DNA from: Blautia sp.
Lineage (GTDB): Bacteria > Bacillota > Clostridia > Lachnospirales > Lachnospiraceae
DNA length: 64,000 nucleotides
NCBI GenBank assembly: GCA_021772055.1
Contig: JAETNR010000019.1
Span: 1-64,000, forward strand
Direction of reading: 5' to 3'
This document shows positions 44,006-54,040 of the stretch, piece by piece (positions within the stretch are counted from its first letter, which is position 1; each line of letters opens with the position of its first letter). The notes beneath the pieces were generated by a model. It did not search any database. It was not told the DNA's origin and was given only the letters and a program-made list of their open reading frames with translations. The position numbers and the translations under genes were made by a program.

Positions 44006-44592
44006 GCAACGTTATAGAAGTCAGGGTGTTAAACCAGAAACAAATTGAAAAGAAGCTAGGGGACATGAAATCAAAAGCCCCGGTTGTCATGGCCCGCGCG
44101 ATAAACCGCGCTGTCACGGCCGCTAAAACGGCTATGGGAAAAGAAGCAAGCGCGAAATATTATGTAGCAAGCGGAACCGTAAAATCAACGGTCAGACTAA
44201 CAAGGGCAAGTGCTGGCAATTTGCGCGGTATTGCGACGTCAAAAGACGCGCGTGTTCCGCTGTACAAATTTAAGGTCAGCCCCAAAACGCCGGTTCGTGT
44301 GACTGGCCGGGGAAGGAGAAGCCCTTCCGTCTACAAAGCCGCAGTAAAAAAAGCTGGCGGCTACAAACCATTAGACGGAAGCCCGAAAGCATTTGTGACG
44401 GGATTTAAAACCGGACATTCCGGCGTTTTTGAAAGGAAATCTTCTTCCAGGCTTCCGATCAAGGAACTTTACGGCCCGGCCGTTCCACAAATGCTCAAAA
44501 GTGAAGACGTTTTCCCGGAAATCGAAAAGCGCACAAATGAGGTGTTGCAGAACAGGCTTGAACATGAGATATCACGTCTTTTGTCGCAATAG
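44002..44592 (+). CDS. Minor tail protein Z-like
   Basis: This 196-residue basic protein has MARAINRAVTAAKTAMGKEAS and KYYVASGTVKSTVRL, matching the GpZ family, which helps finish the tail end that docks to the head. It overlaps its neighbour upstream by four bases. Confidence 0.82.
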   Translation: MSNVIEVRVLNQKQIEKKLGDMKSKAPVVMARAINRAVTAAKTAMGKEASAKYYVASGTVKSTVRLTRASAGNLRGIATSKDARVPLYKFKVSPKTPVRVTGRGRRSPSVYKAAVKKAGGYKPLDGSPKAFVTGFKTGHSGVFERKSSSRLPIKELYGPAVPQMLKSEDVFPEIEKRTNEVLQNRLEHEISRLLSQ

Positions 44593-44605
44593 GGGGGGTG
44601 AATAG

Positions 44606-45070
44606 ATGGACGACATTGATCTTCAGAAAACCTTGATTGAGCGGGTGAAAAAAGTGCTGGAAGGATTCACGCTTGCGAATAATTCTGCCGATCCGGCACA
44701 CGTGAATGTATATCGGCAAGAATTACCGGCGAAGAAAGACAAAAACGACGAAAGCCACTTCCCGTATGTTTTGGTATGCCTGGATGAAGAAGAAATCCGG
44801 GAAACTGACGACGGTTTAGCTGGCGTTTATTTTGTGATCGGCGTCAAAGACAACAATCCGGATAAAATCGGACACCTGGACGTTGCGCGGATTATGAATA
44901 AACTGGTCGAATCGTTTCTTGAAAGGCCGCTTGTCGGCATGAAATACCGGTTGCAATTTCCGATCCGGAAAAAATTCCAGGAAGAAGAAACACACCCTTA
45001 CTACCTGGGCGGAATATCTACATTCTGGACGTTACCGCAACCAAACATAAAGGAGACAGAATATGATTAA
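44606..45070 (+). CDS. Tail completion/terminator protein
   Basis: The 154-residue protein has ELPAKKDKNDESHFPYVLV and VIGVKDNNPDKIGHLDVARI, with an alpha/beta layout like tail terminators of siphoviruses and myoviruses. ATG 44606 follows GGGGGG. It overlaps the next gene by eight bases. Confidence 0.65.
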   Translation: MDDIDLQKTLIERVKKVLEGFTLANNSADPAHVNVYRQELPAKKDKNDESHFPYVLVCLDEEEIRETDDGLAGVYFVIGVKDNNPDKIGHLDVARIMNKLVESFLERPLVGMKYRLQFPIRKKFQEEETHPYYLGGISTFWTLPQPNIKETEYD

Positions 45071-45296
45071 AAATGATTCAACCCTAATTTATTTAGGGCC
45101 TACAATACGCGGCGTGGCAAAACACGGCGCGTCTTTTTGTGGCGGATTGCCGCGGAGCCTTGAAGAATTCCGCGAAAAAAATCCGGTTATTAAGAATTTA
45201 ATCGTTCCGGTTTCAAAAATAACGGAAACAACGAAGGCAATTTCCGTTGAAGGAACGATTGAAAATATTGCTTTCAGAAAACTACAAAACGTATGA
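45063..45296 (+). CDS. Small tail-region protein
   Basis: This 77-residue protein has STLIYLGPTIRGVAKHGASF, a pattern often seen directly before sheath genes in Clostridia myophages. Function unknown. Confidence 0.65.
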   Translation: MIKNDSTLIYLGPTIRGVAKHGASFCGGLPRSLEEFREKNPVIKNLIVPVSKITETTKAISVEGTIENIAFRKLQNV

Positions 45297-45312
45297 AAGG
45301 AGTAAGAAAAGC

Positions 45313-46785
45313 ATGTCTAATTACAAACATGGAATTAGAACAAGCCGTCAGGACACGTCTTTAATTGTGCCTACTAAGACAGACGGAAATATCCAGTGCG
45401 TAATCGGAACAGCCCCGGTAAACTTGGCGGCCGATCCGTATGACACGGTAAATCGGCCGTTTGCCGCATATAAGAAAGAGGACGCAATCAAATATGTCGG
45501 CTACAATACCGATTTTGAAAATTACACGTTATGCCAGAGCATTTATGCGACATTCGATGTATTCGGAACGGGGCCGCTGATCCTGATTAATGTTCTTGAT
45601 CCGAAGAAACATATTTCCGCGGAAACATCAAAAGAAGTCAGTGTTGTCTCTGGAAGGGCGGTTATCGAGGATCAGGGGATTCTCCTGGATCAGTTGAAAT
45701 TAACTGATGAAGCTGGAACAAAAACCTACGTTGCGGACACAGATTATATTACTTCGTTTGATTCTTCCGGCCGTGTGGTTGTTGCTATTGCAAAGGACGG
45801 TCAGGCGGCTAAAGCGGCAAAGATCAAGGCGACATTTGTAAAACTTGATCCGTCGATGGTAACAGAAGCGGACGTTATCGGCGCGTATAATGTGGCGACA
45901 CATAAACGAACTGGAATGGAACTGATCGGAAGCGTATGCTCAAAACTGAACCTGATCCCCGGGCTTTTGCTTGCGCCAGGATGGTCGCACAAAACAGCCG
46001 TTGCCCTTGCGCTGAATGCAAAGGCACAGCTTATTTACAGTTTATACGGCGCAAATGCTGTAATTGACCTGGATTCTTCCGCGGAAGGCGCGGATTCTTA
46101 CGAAAAAGTAAAGGAAACGAAAGAGGCCGCCGCCCTGACGGAAAGTTCCGAATGGGTTGTTTGGCCGAAAGTCAAAGTCGGCGATCTGACCTATTATTAC
46201 AGCGCACAAATGGGCGCAAGTCTTCAATCGCTTGCGGCCAAGAACAGCGGCGTTCCGTCACAGACGCCTTCAAACAAGGCAATTATGATTTCAGCGATTG
46301 TCAATGAAGCCGGAGAAGAAATTGAAATGGATATGGACGCGGCAAACGATTATTGCAATGCGAACGGCGTCATTACGGCGATCAATGTAAGCGGCTGGAA
46401 GTGCTGGGGAAGCAATACGGCCGCCTATCCGTCAACAACTGATCCGGTGAAACGTTGGCTTAATGTCGTGAACATTTTCACATATATTGAAAATGCTTTC
46501 AAGACAACATTCTTCCAGGAGGTTGATGATCTGACAAATTACCGGCTGATCGAAGATGTGGTTTCGACGGAAAATCGGTCGCTGAATGGGCTTCAGGGTT
46601 CCGACGATATCGCGGGCGGCGTTATTGAATTCAATCACGACGAAAATCCGATTACGGAAATTCTGGGCGGTCATATCAAGTTCCATGAGCGGATCGGCGG
46701 ATATACACCGGCTGAAGACATTGAAAATGTCTTTGAATTCGATCCTACGATCACACAGGCCGCGCTTGAAGGGGGTGCTGAATAA
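45313..46785 (+). CDS. Contractile tail sheath protein
   Basis: The 490-residue protein, ATG 45313 after AAAGGAG, has the P2 FI/Mu L-type sheath pattern: HGIRTSRQDTSLIVPTKTD, CVIGTAPVNLA, and the C-terminal ENAFKTTFFQEVDDLTNYRLI with HIKFHERIGGYTPAEDIENV. The sheath contracts during injection, so this is a myovirus. The last base overlaps the tube gene. Confidence 0.95.
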   Translation: MSNYKHGIRTSRQDTSLIVPTKTDGNIQCVIGTAPVNLAADPYDTVNRPFAAYKKEDAIKYVGYNTDFENYTLCQSIYATFDVFGTGPLILINVLDPKKHISAETSKEVSVVSGRAVIEDQGILLDQLKLTDEAGTKTYVADTDYITSFDSSGRVVVAIAKDGQAAKAAKIKATFVKLDPSMVTEADVIGAYNVATHKRTGMELIGSVCSKLNLIPGLLLAPGWSHKTAVALALNAKAQLIYSLYGANAVIDLDSSAEGADSYEKVKETKEAAALTESSEWVVWPKVKVGDLTYYYSAQMGASLQSLAAKNSGVPSQTPSNKAIMISAIVNEAGEEIEMDMDAANDYCNANGVITAINVSGWKCWGSNTAAYPSTTDPVKRWLNVVNIFTYIENAFKTTFFQEVDDLTNYRLIEDVVSTENRSLNGLQGSDDIAGGVIEFNHDENPITEILGGHIKFHERIGGYTPAEDIENVFEFDPTITQAALEGGAE

Positions 46786-47303
46786 TGGCTGGATATAAAA
46801 TTCCGACAGTCCTGAACAACTTTAATGTTTATGGAAATGGAACGAAATTCATCGGCGTATCATCCGAAACAACGCTTCCGAACCTGGAATCCATCACGGA
46901 AACCCTGGAAGGTGCCGGAATCGCCGGTGATATCGAAGAAGCGGTTCAGGGCGCGTTTTCGTCCATTGAAACGGAAGACACATTCACGAATCTTTCAAAA
47001 GAGTATTTCAGAATGGCTTCCATGAATGGATTAGTCACATACCGCGGATCAATGCAAGTCCTGAACACTTCCACACAGGTAAATGATTTCGTTCCGGTTG
47101 TCGTTACGACGGGCGGCCGCGCGAAAAACATTGACCTGGGATCGTTTAAAAAGGGCGGAAAGGGCGAACCGAAGGTCACGCGCGAAATCACATATATCAA
47201 GATCACGATCAGCAACGAGGTTCTTCTTGAACTGGATAAGTTTAATATGATCTATAAGCTGAATGGCGTTGATCTTTTGCAGAAGGTAAGAAGCCAGATT
47301 TAA
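46785..47303 (+). CDS. Tail tube protein (P2 FII family)
   Basis: The 172-residue protein has KIPTVLNNFNVYGNGTKFIG and TYRGSMQVLNTSTQVNDFVP, matching the P2 major tail tube. It begins at the overlapping TAATG with the sheath gene. Confidence 0.93.
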   Translation: MAGYKIPTVLNNFNVYGNGTKFIGVSSETTLPNLESITETLEGAGIAGDIEEAVQGAFSSIETEDTFTNLSKEYFRMASMNGLVTYRGSMQVLNTSTQVNDFVPVVVTTGGRAKNIDLGSFKKGGKGEPKVTREITYIKITISNEVLLELDKFNMIYKLNGVDLLQKVRSQI

Positions 47304-47346
47304 AAGAGGAAATCAAAAATAAGAAAGCAGAAAGGAAAATAAGTCC

Positions 47347-47763
47347 ATGAAAGAATATATGACAGATAAATCACATGAAGAAATGATCGAGGAAATCCCG
47401 GTAGCAACGCCGACGCCGGATGAAGAAGTCGCGAAATTACTTCCCGCGGCAGACAATGAGGACGACGACGAAAACTATCTGATCGTGAAGTTTAACAAAC
47501 CGTATTATTTTGAGGGCCAGAAATACGACGGGGTTGACCTGTCAGGGTTGGAAGATATTAAGGGCCGTGAGCTGACCGCACTGGAAAAGGCGTTCGGAAA
47601 AGCTGGCATTGTAACGACAATGCCGGAAACGACCGCGACGTATGCAAAACTGGCGGCAACGAAAGCGACCGGTCTTCCGGCCGAATTCTTTGAGGATCTT
47701 CCCGGAAAGGAAGTCCGCAAGATCAAAACAGCGGTTACACGTTTTTTCTACGACGAAGATTAA
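47347..47763 (+). CDS. Tail assembly chaperone (gpE-like)
   Basis: The 138-residue acidic protein has LIVKFNKPYYFEGQKYDGVD and ALEKAFGKAGIV, the Mu gp41/P2 E-type pattern. It ends RFFYDED. The heptamer T TTT TTC at 47742-47748 sits in frame just before the end, and a -1 shift there fuses it to the following 66-codon frame. Such chaperones coat the tape measure during tail assembly. Confidence 0.88.
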   Translation: MKEYMTDKSHEEMIEEIPVATPTPDEEVAKLLPAADNEDDDENYLIVKFNKPYYFEGQKYDGVDLSGLEDIKGRELTALEKAFGKAGIVTTMPETTATYAKLAATKATGLPAEFFEDLPGKEVRKIKTAVTRFFYDED

Positions 47764-47939
47764 GGTATGACGACGGACAGACAATTCAAAAAAGTGCTGT
47801 CCGTCTTTCTATGTCTACGAACACAAGCCTTGAATTTTACGTCGGGCTTCCGATCGCCGATTTCATTGATATAGCAAATGAGGTGATCGAAATTGGCAAG
47901 CAAAAGTCAGTACGAACTGGCAGTCGAAATCGCTGGTAA
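47742..47939 (+). CDS. Frameshift extension of tail assembly chaperone (E')
   Basis: Frame -1 relative to the chaperone is open from the slippery site to TAA 47937-47939. It contains SLEFYVGLPIADFIDIANEV, the expected E'/G-T-like extension that contacts the tape measure. It lacks its own strong start (ATG 47811 is possible). It overlaps the start of the tape measure gene. Confidence 0.7.
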   Translation, partial: FFLRRRLRYDDGQTIQKSAVRLSMSTNTSLEFYVGLPIADFIDIANEVIEIGKQKSVRTGSRNRW

Positions 47940-50900
47940 AGTTGCCGGATCGTTCGGGAAATCTATCAGCACTGTAAACAAATCGCTTTCCGGCCTGGGG
48001 AAAATCGCGGGCGCGGGGGCAAAACTGGCGACGGCCGGGTTCGCCGCGGCTGGTGCCGCAATCGCTGGCGTTGCCGCCGCTTCGGTCAATGTGGGAAAAG
48101 AATTTGAAGCGCAAATGTCAACCGTCCAGGCTATTTCCGGAGCAACGGGCGAGGAATTCGCGGCTATGGAAGCAAAGGCCAAAGAGATGGGCGCAACAAC
48201 ACAGTTTTCCGCAACAGAAGCCGGTCAAGCTATGGAATATATGGCTATGGCCGGATGGAAATCTGGCGATATGATCGGCGGCATTGAAGGAATCATGAAC
48301 CTTGCCGCCGCCAGCGGCGAAGACTTGGCGACGACTTCGGATATTGTAACGGACGCGCTGACGGCCTTTGGAATGACCGCTTCGGAAAGCGGGAAATTTG
48401 CCGATATACTGGCCGCGGCGTCGTCAAATGCAAACACGAACGTTTCCATGATGGGCGAATCGTTCAAGTACGTTGCACCGCTGGCCGGAACACTGGGCTA
48501 TTCCGCGGCGGACGTATCGGTCGCGCTGGGCCTTATGGCAAACGCTGGTATAAAGGGAAGCCAGGCGGGAACGTCGTTAAAAACGGCACTTGCAAATCTG
48601 GCGTCGCCAACGGACAAACAGGCGGCGGCTATGGCGGATTTAGGGATTTCGCTGACAGACGGGGAAGGGAAAATGCTTTCCATGCGCGAGGTCATGACGA
48701 ACCTTCGCGAAAGTTTCAGCGGGTTAGACGAATCACAGCAAGCCGCGGCCGCGTCAACGATATTCGGCAAAGAAGCAATGTCCGGTATGCTGGCGATCAT
48801 CAACGCCAGCGAAGACGACTGGAACAAATTAACAAATGCAATCGACAATTCTTCCGGAGCCGCGGCGGAAATGGCCGCAATCCGGTTGGATAACCTGGAA
48901 GGCGATATCACGATTCTGAAAAGCGGCCTGGAAGGTCTTGGCATAGAAATATACCAGGAAATGAACGCGCCGCTTCGCCAGGTCACACAGACCGGCACAG
49001 ACATGATCGCGCAACTGAACGCGGCATTCCAGGAAGGCGGATTTTCGGGCATGGTGGGCGCGCTTGGTGACGTCCTGGCACAAGCCGTTGTCATGGTTTC
49101 AGAATTCGCGCCGCAATTTGTACAAATGGCGGTTTCCATGATCCTGAGTTTTGCAAATGGAATTTCGGCGAATTCAGGCCAGATCGCCACCAGTGCAACA
49201 CAGGTTATAACCGTTCTTCTGAACGGGCTTTTACAGGCTCTCCCGGTTATTCTGGTAACGGGCCTTCAAATGATCGCACAACTGGCCGCGGGGCTGGCGC
49301 AAGCCGCACCGCAGATTGTAAGTAATGGAGTAGCGGCGATTCAGTATTTGATTCAGGGGATTTTAACATATCTTCCGACGCTGATTTCGTCCGCACAGAC
49401 GATTGTTTTCGCCTTACTTCAGGGCCTGATCGCGGCCGCTCCGTCGATTATTTCGGGCGCGGTTCAGATTATCGGTCAGCTGGTGCTTGGTATTGTTCAA
49501 ATGCTTCCGACAATCGTACAAATGGGATTACAGTTGATCGTCACACTGGCGAATTCGATTGTTCAAAATATCCCCTATATTTTGTCGGTCGGAATTCAGG
49601 TGATTATCGGCCTGATTAACGGGATCGGCCAGGCCCTTCCGATGATCGCACAAACGGCAATTCAGTTGATCGTCACGCTGATTCAGGGAATCCTTTCAAA
49701 CCTGGGGAACATTATTCAGGCGGCGATTCAGTTAATTTTCGCATTCGGAAGCGGAATCCTTCAGGCAATACCGACAATCTTTGCATTAATCCCGCAGTTG
49801 GTCGAAGGAATTATTTCGGCAATCTTTAACACAGACTGGATCGCAGTCGGCGGGGAACTGGTTGGCGGGATCGCAGAAGGTTTTATGTCCGGATTTAAGT
49901 CACTTGTCGATGGCGTGAAAGGTATGTGGGGAAAATTCACAGACTGGATTACGGGCGGCGGTGATGATGATGTGGGCGAAGCGGTGGCCGCAGAAATCGA
50001 AGCGTCCACGCCTACGGCGACAAGCGCGGCGGCAAACGCGGCACAACAGACCGCGGCGGCCTTCCAGATTGATCCGACGCTTATGAATCAGTACGGCATT
50101 GACGCAACAAACAGCATGGCAAACGGGATTACTTCCGGAATGCCAGACGTAACAACGGCGGCGGGCGAACTTGGCACACAAAGCATGAACGCGCTGAATA
50201 CGTCCTTTACCGCGAATATGCCGCTTCTGTCTACAAACGCGCAGACGGTTGGATTGACCGCAACGGACGGCTTGGCGGCCGGATTTACAACAGGTTCAGC
50301 AACGGCGGCGGACGCGGCTTCACAGGCAAGCCAGGAATCTATAAACGCGATTACGGCGTCTTTACAGGCGCAACAATCCGAAATTGTGGCGAACGCTTCG
50401 CAGATCGGAACCGACGCGACAAACGCGATCGGAACCGGGCTGAATTCCGCGCTTCCGTCTGTTTCAGAAACGGCAAGCCAGGCGGGAACGCAAAGTATTA
50501 CGGCTATGACACAAAGCATGTCGGCCGGAGCCGCAGATATTACAGCAACTATCAATCAGTTAAGTTCGGATATGCAGACGGCAATGTCTGAAGCATGGTC
50601 GAATATTAACACCACAACGACAACTTCCTTCAGCGAGATTTCCGCACAAATTACGTCGGAAGTTTCAAATATTGGGACGTCCGTGTCAACCGCTTTTTCC
50701 GGCATGTCTACACAGATTACGTCGGAACTGACAAGTATTCAGACAACGACGTCCACGGCATTTTCGGGAATGTCGTCACAAATCCGCGCACAGGTAACAA
50801 TCATTCGTGTCGCGACGACGACGGGATTTTCTGGAATGTCAGTCAGCATTAAAGCAAGCCTGACAGTGATCCGGACAACAATAACGACGACATGGCGGTC

Positions 50901-51735
50901 GGCGGCAACGTCGGCAGTTTCTTCCATGACGCAAATCCGGACAACTGGAACGGTCGCCTTTATGGGGTTACAAACGGCCGTTATTTCCAGTACAACGCAG
51001 ACAACCGCACAAATGATCGCGCTATGGCGATCAGCACAATCTTCGCTTGCGGCCGTATGGAATTCTTTCCGCGGTACATTCGCAAGTGCATGGAGCGGCG
51101 TACATTCTTATGCGGTCAGCGCGGCCAGAAGTACGGCGTCGGCGATCCGATCGGCGTTTGAAGGAATGTCGATCACAATTCCGCGCCCGCGGTTGCCGCA
51201 TGTCAATGTGTCCTACACGACGACAGGTTCAGGCGGTGCTTCTGTGAGCGTACCGAATTTTTCAGTTTCCTACTATGCGCACGGCGGCATTATGACCGAT
51301 CCGACAATGTTCGGCATGGTGGGCGGCGAAGCTGGCCCGGAAGCGATCCTTCCGCTTGATCCGTTTTGGGCGCAATTAAACAGCGCACTTTCCGGAGCGG
51401 GCAACAATCAGGCGATCCCGAACGAGGTGCAAGGGCAGATATACCAGGCATTGCAAAATGTCCTGGCGTTCCTTCAAATGCAGTCCGGCGTTGCGGGTAT
51501 GGGATCACAGGCGCGGGAAGTGTACGAACAGGTTACAAACAATGAAACTGTAAACAATAATCAGTCGAATTCTTCTGCAAAGAATGATGAAAAATTTGTT
51601 TATGCGCCGAACGTGATAATCCAGGGCAACGCAAGCCGTGAAGACGTCGAAGAAGCCCTGTCAATGTCACAGGATGAATTCAACCGCATGTTTGAAGAAT
51701 ACATGCGGCAGAAAGGCCGGACGGCGTTCGCATAA
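47893..51735 (+). CDS. Tail tape measure protein
   Basis: The 1280-residue protein has the TP901-type core GKEFEAQMSTVQAISGATGEEF and AQMEYMA-like helices. A long hydrophobic central stretch (residues 410-660) suits membrane insertion. The C-terminal half is rich in Thr/Ser/Ala repeats of the type TTTSFSEISAQITSE, and ends with a EEYMRQKGRTAFA helix. Start is TTG 47893 after GAGGTGATC. Length sets the tail at roughly 190 nm if 1.5 Å per residue holds. Confidence 0.93.
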   Translation: MASKSQYELAVEIAGKVAGSFGKSISTVNKSLSGLGKIAGAGAKLATAGFAAAGAAIAGVAAASVNVGKEFEAQMSTVQAISGATGEEFAAMEAKAKEMGATTQFSATEAGQAMEYMAMAGWKSGDMIGGIEGIMNLAAASGEDLATTSDIVTDALTAFGMTASESGKFADILAAASSNANTNVSMMGESFKYVAPLAGTLGYSAADVSVALGLMANAGIKGSQAGTSLKTALANLASPTDKQAAAMADLGISLTDGEGKMLSMREVMTNLRESFSGLDESQQAAAASTIFGKEAMSGMLAIINASEDDWNKLTNAIDNSSGAAAEMAAIRLDNLEGDITILKSGLEGLGIEIYQEMNAPLRQVTQTGTDMIAQLNAAFQEGGFSGMVGALGDVLAQAVVMVSEFAPQFVQMAVSMILSFANGISANSGQIATSATQVITVLLNGLLQALPVILVTGLQMIAQLAAGLAQAAPQIVSNGVAAIQYLIQGILTYLPTLISSAQTIVFALLQGLIAAAPSIISGAVQIIGQLVLGIVQMLPTIVQMGLQLIVTLANSIVQNIPYILSVGIQVIIGLINGIGQALPMIAQTAIQLIVTLIQGILSNLGNIIQAAIQLIFAFGSGILQAIPTIFALIPQLVEGIISAIFNTDWIAVGGELVGGIAEGFMSGFKSLVDGVKGMWGKFTDWITGGGDDDVGEAVAAEIEASTPTATSAAANAAQQTAAAFQIDPTLMNQYGIDATNSMANGITSGMPDVTTAAGELGTQSMNALNTSFTANMPLLSTNAQTVGLTATDGLAAGFTTGSATAADAASQASQESINAITASLQAQQSEIVANASQIGTDATNAIGTGLNSALPSVSETASQAGTQSITAMTQSMSAGAADITATINQLSSDMQTAMSEAWSNINTTTTTSFSEISAQITSEVSNIGTSVSTAFSGMSTQITSELTSIQTTTSTAFSGMSSQIRAQVTIIRVATTTGFSGMSVSIKASLTVIRTTITTTWRSAATSAVSSMTQIRTTGTVAFMGLQTAVISSTTQTTAQMIALWRSAQSSLAAVWNSFRGTFASAWSGVHSYAVSAARSTASAIRSAFEGMSITIPRPRLPHVNVSYTTTGSGGASVSVPNFSVSYYAHGGIMTDPTMFGMVGGEAGPEAILPLDPFWAQLNSALSGAGNNQAIPNEVQGQIYQALQNVLAFLQMQSGVAGMGSQAREVYEQVTNNETVNNNQSNSSAKNDEKFVYAPNVIIQGNASREDVEEALSMSQDEFNRMFEEYMRQKGRTAFA

Positions 51736-51748
51736 AAGGGGGTAGCGC

Positions 51749-51958
51749 ATGGACGAAAAGCGCATTTACATCACCGTTCAAGGTGACATGTGGGATTCAA
51801 TCGCATACCGGTTTTACGGTGATGATAAAAAAATCGGCCTACTTATGCGTAACAATCCGGATTTACTTGATATCTATGTTTTCTCCGCGGGGGTTCCGGT
51901 TTATATACCGGAACTTCCGGAAGAAGACGATTCAGACCTTCCGGAATGGAGAGATTAA
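51749..51958 (+). CDS. Tail protein X (LysM-like)
   Basis: The 69-residue protein has YITVQGDMWDSIAYRFYGD and VFSAGVPVYIPEL, matching P2 gpX. It precedes gene D as in P2-like phages. Confidence 0.9.
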   Translation: MDEKRIYITVQGDMWDSIAYRFYGDDKKIGLLMRNNPDLLDIYVFSAGVPVYIPELPEEDDSDLPEWRD

Positions 51959-51961
51959 ACC

Positions 51962-53221
51962 ATGTTAGCAAGACGGGCGGAAATCGTTGTCAATTACAAC
52001 GGGAAAAACATAACGAAAAAGATCAATGATTATATATTGTCATTCGATTATACCGACAACGCCAGCGGATCGGCGGACACGGTAACGCTGAAACTGTCTG
52101 ACCGTGATAAAAAATGGATCGGTTCTTGGATTCCAGTTCAGGGCGATTATGTCAATATCACGATAAAAATATCGGATTGGAAAAAAGAAGGAGATAATCG
52201 AAAACTGAATTGCGGAAAATTCTTCCTGGACGATCTGGCATTTTCCGGCCCGCCTTTAACGGCTTCGATTGGCGGTATAACAACACCGATCGTTGTTGAT
52301 TTTAATTGCACAGAAAAAAGCAAGACCTGGAAAAAGACAACAACGAAGGGGATTCTTTCGGAGATCGCGAAAAAAGCCGGGATTAAATTGTATTATTCCG
52401 GTGAGAATTATTCTATTTCTGAACTTGAACAGTCCGGACAGACAGACATGTCGTTTGCCTTTGAATTGTGCAAAAAATATAATCTTGCAATGAAACTTTA
52501 TAATGCAAAGCTGGTAGTTTTCGATCAGACAGAGTACGAAAAAAAGAAAGCGAAGTGCAAGATTGACCGGTCGGAAATGGAATCATGGAACATAGTCAAG
52601 AGCCTGACAAAACGGTACGACGGCGTTCAGATCAGTTACAGCGATTCAAAAAAGAATAAAACCTATAAATATAAATACATGATTTCAAAAGGTTCCCGCA
52701 TTCTGAAGATCACGGAAAAAGCCGAAAATTTACAGGACGCGGAAATCAAAGGCAAGTCAAAGCTACTTGAATTTAACCGGAAATGCCAGACGATCAACTT
52801 TAAAATCATGGGCGATACAAAATATATCGCTTCTTCCGTTGTGGAATTAACGGGGTTCGGGAAATTAAACGGAAATTATTATCTTGACACCGTAAAGCAT
52901 TCAAAGGCCCCGTCGTCGGGCTATAAATGCGATATAACCGCGCACAAAGTTGTAATCGTTCCGGGCGTCAAGGTTGCCAGCCAGCCAAAGGCGGCAAACG
53001 TAAAGAAAACAACGAAAAACACAGGCCGGAAATACACGATCGTTTCCGGTGATACATTGTGGGGGATTTCGTCGCGATTTCTTGGTTCTGGTTCAAAATA
53101 TACGCAGATATACAGCAAAAACAAGTCTACCATAGAATCAGCGGCAAAAAAACACGGGAAATCATCGTCGAGTAACGGACATTGGATATATCCCGGAACC
53201 GTCCTCACAATTCCGGGATAA
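51962..53221 (+). CDS. Late control D / tail hub protein with LysM domain
   Basis: The 419-residue protein has the GpD family pattern (VVNYNGKNITKKINDYILSF, TLKLSDRDKKWIGSW). Residues 360-419 form a LysM domain (YTIVSGDTLWGISSRFLGSG), which binds peptidoglycan. It forms the hub at the centre of the baseplate. Confidence 0.92.
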   Translation: MLARRAEIVVNYNGKNITKKINDYILSFDYTDNASGSADTVTLKLSDRDKKWIGSWIPVQGDYVNITIKISDWKKEGDNRKLNCGKFFLDDLAFSGPPLTASIGGITTPIVVDFNCTEKSKTWKKTTTKGILSEIAKKAGIKLYYSGENYSISELEQSGQTDMSFAFELCKKYNLAMKLYNAKLVVFDQTEYEKKKAKCKIDRSEMESWNIVKSLTKRYDGVQISYSDSKKNKTYKYKYMISKGSRILKITEKAENLQDAEIKGKSKLLEFNRKCQTINFKIMGDTKYIASSVVELTGFGKLNGNYYLDTVKHSKAPSSGYKCDITAHKVVIVPGVKVASQPKAANVKKTTKNTGRKYTIVSGDTLWGISSRFLGSGSKYTQIYSKNKSTIESAAKKHGKSSSSNGHWIYPGTVLTIPG

Positions 53222-53234
53222 AGGGGGCTTCATT

Positions 53235-53627
53235 ATGGCAAAAGTTGAGCCGGTCAGAATCGGCTACATATCAACGATTGATTATAAAAAAGGAACCGCA
53301 ACCGTCGTTTACAAAGAATGCGAAGATTCCGTGTCGCCGGAACTTCCGTTCCTTTCGGACGAATACGACATGCCGGATATTGACGATCAGGTGATTGTTC
53401 TGACGCCACAGGACACGACACGCGGGATCATCCTGGGGAAAATATATCACGACGGAAATAGGCCAAAAAATGGAAAAAAAGGAATCTGGCGGAAAGACTT
53501 CAAAGGCGGCGGATTCCTTCAGTATGATGTTGAAACAAAACATTTTACGGTCGGAGGTTCACTTTCAATTCAGGGAAGCCTTCATGTCGGCGGGAATCTG
53601 ACCGTTGACGGAAGCTATCCGCGATAG
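53235..53627 (+). CDS. Baseplate assembly/spike protein V
   Basis: The 130-residue protein has the gpV OB-fold (VRIGYISTIDYKKGTATVVY, DIDDQVIVLTPQDTTRGIIL) and a glycine repeat at the end (GGSLSIQGSLHVGGNLTVDG), a beta-helix tip. ATG 53235 follows AAAGGGGG. Confidence 0.88.
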   Translation: MAKVEPVRIGYISTIDYKKGTATVVYKECEDSVSPELPFLSDEYDMPDIDDQVIVLTPQDTTRGIILGKIYHDGNRPKNGKKGIWRKDFKGGGFLQYDVETKHFTVGGSLSIQGSLHVGGNLTVDGSYPR

Positions 53628-53638
53628 GGGGCGATTCC

Positions 53639-54028
53639 GTGATTGGATATTTTGGAGACATCATTTTTGAAACAAGCGACAAAAAGATTCTGACTTTCAA
53701 GGACTTCAAACGAACGATCGGCGCAAATTATTCCGAACATGATCGGATCGGAAAAAAATCGCGCCTGGAATTCAACCGGCCAGAAAATCAGGAAGTAACT
53801 TTCAAAATGAAGATTATCGCCGGATATGGCGTGAAGCCCTGGGAAATGCTACATAAATTAGTGGTGGCATGTGAAAAGGGAGAGGTCAGAAAACTTGTGA
53901 TCGGGACACATAAGGTCGGAAGCGGAAATTTCGTCATTACAAAATTGGGTGCGGAATACGATCACGTATGGAACCGCGGTGAACTTGTGGGCGTTTCGAT
54001 TGATGTTTCTCTGAAGGAATACAAGTAA
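53639..54028 (+). CDS. Tail protein U-like
   Basis: The 129-residue protein, GTG 53639 after AGGGGGC, has IGYFGDIIFETSDKKILTF and RLEFNRPENQEVTFKMKI, matching the P2 gpU family of baseplate-hub partners. It lies between spike V and gp25, as in related myophages. Confidence 0.85.
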   Translation: MIGYFGDIIFETSDKKILTFKDFKRTIGANYSEHDRIGKKSRLEFNRPENQEVTFKMKIIAGYGVKPWEMLHKLVVACEKGEVRKLVIGTHKVGSGNFVITKLGAEYDHVWNRGELVGVSIDVSLKEYK

Positions 54029-54040
54029 GGCGGTGATAAT

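Noticed and set aside
48498-49190. 230-codon minus-strand frame inside the tape measure gene
   Set aside because: Shadow of the alanine-rich plus-strand gene; no family features.
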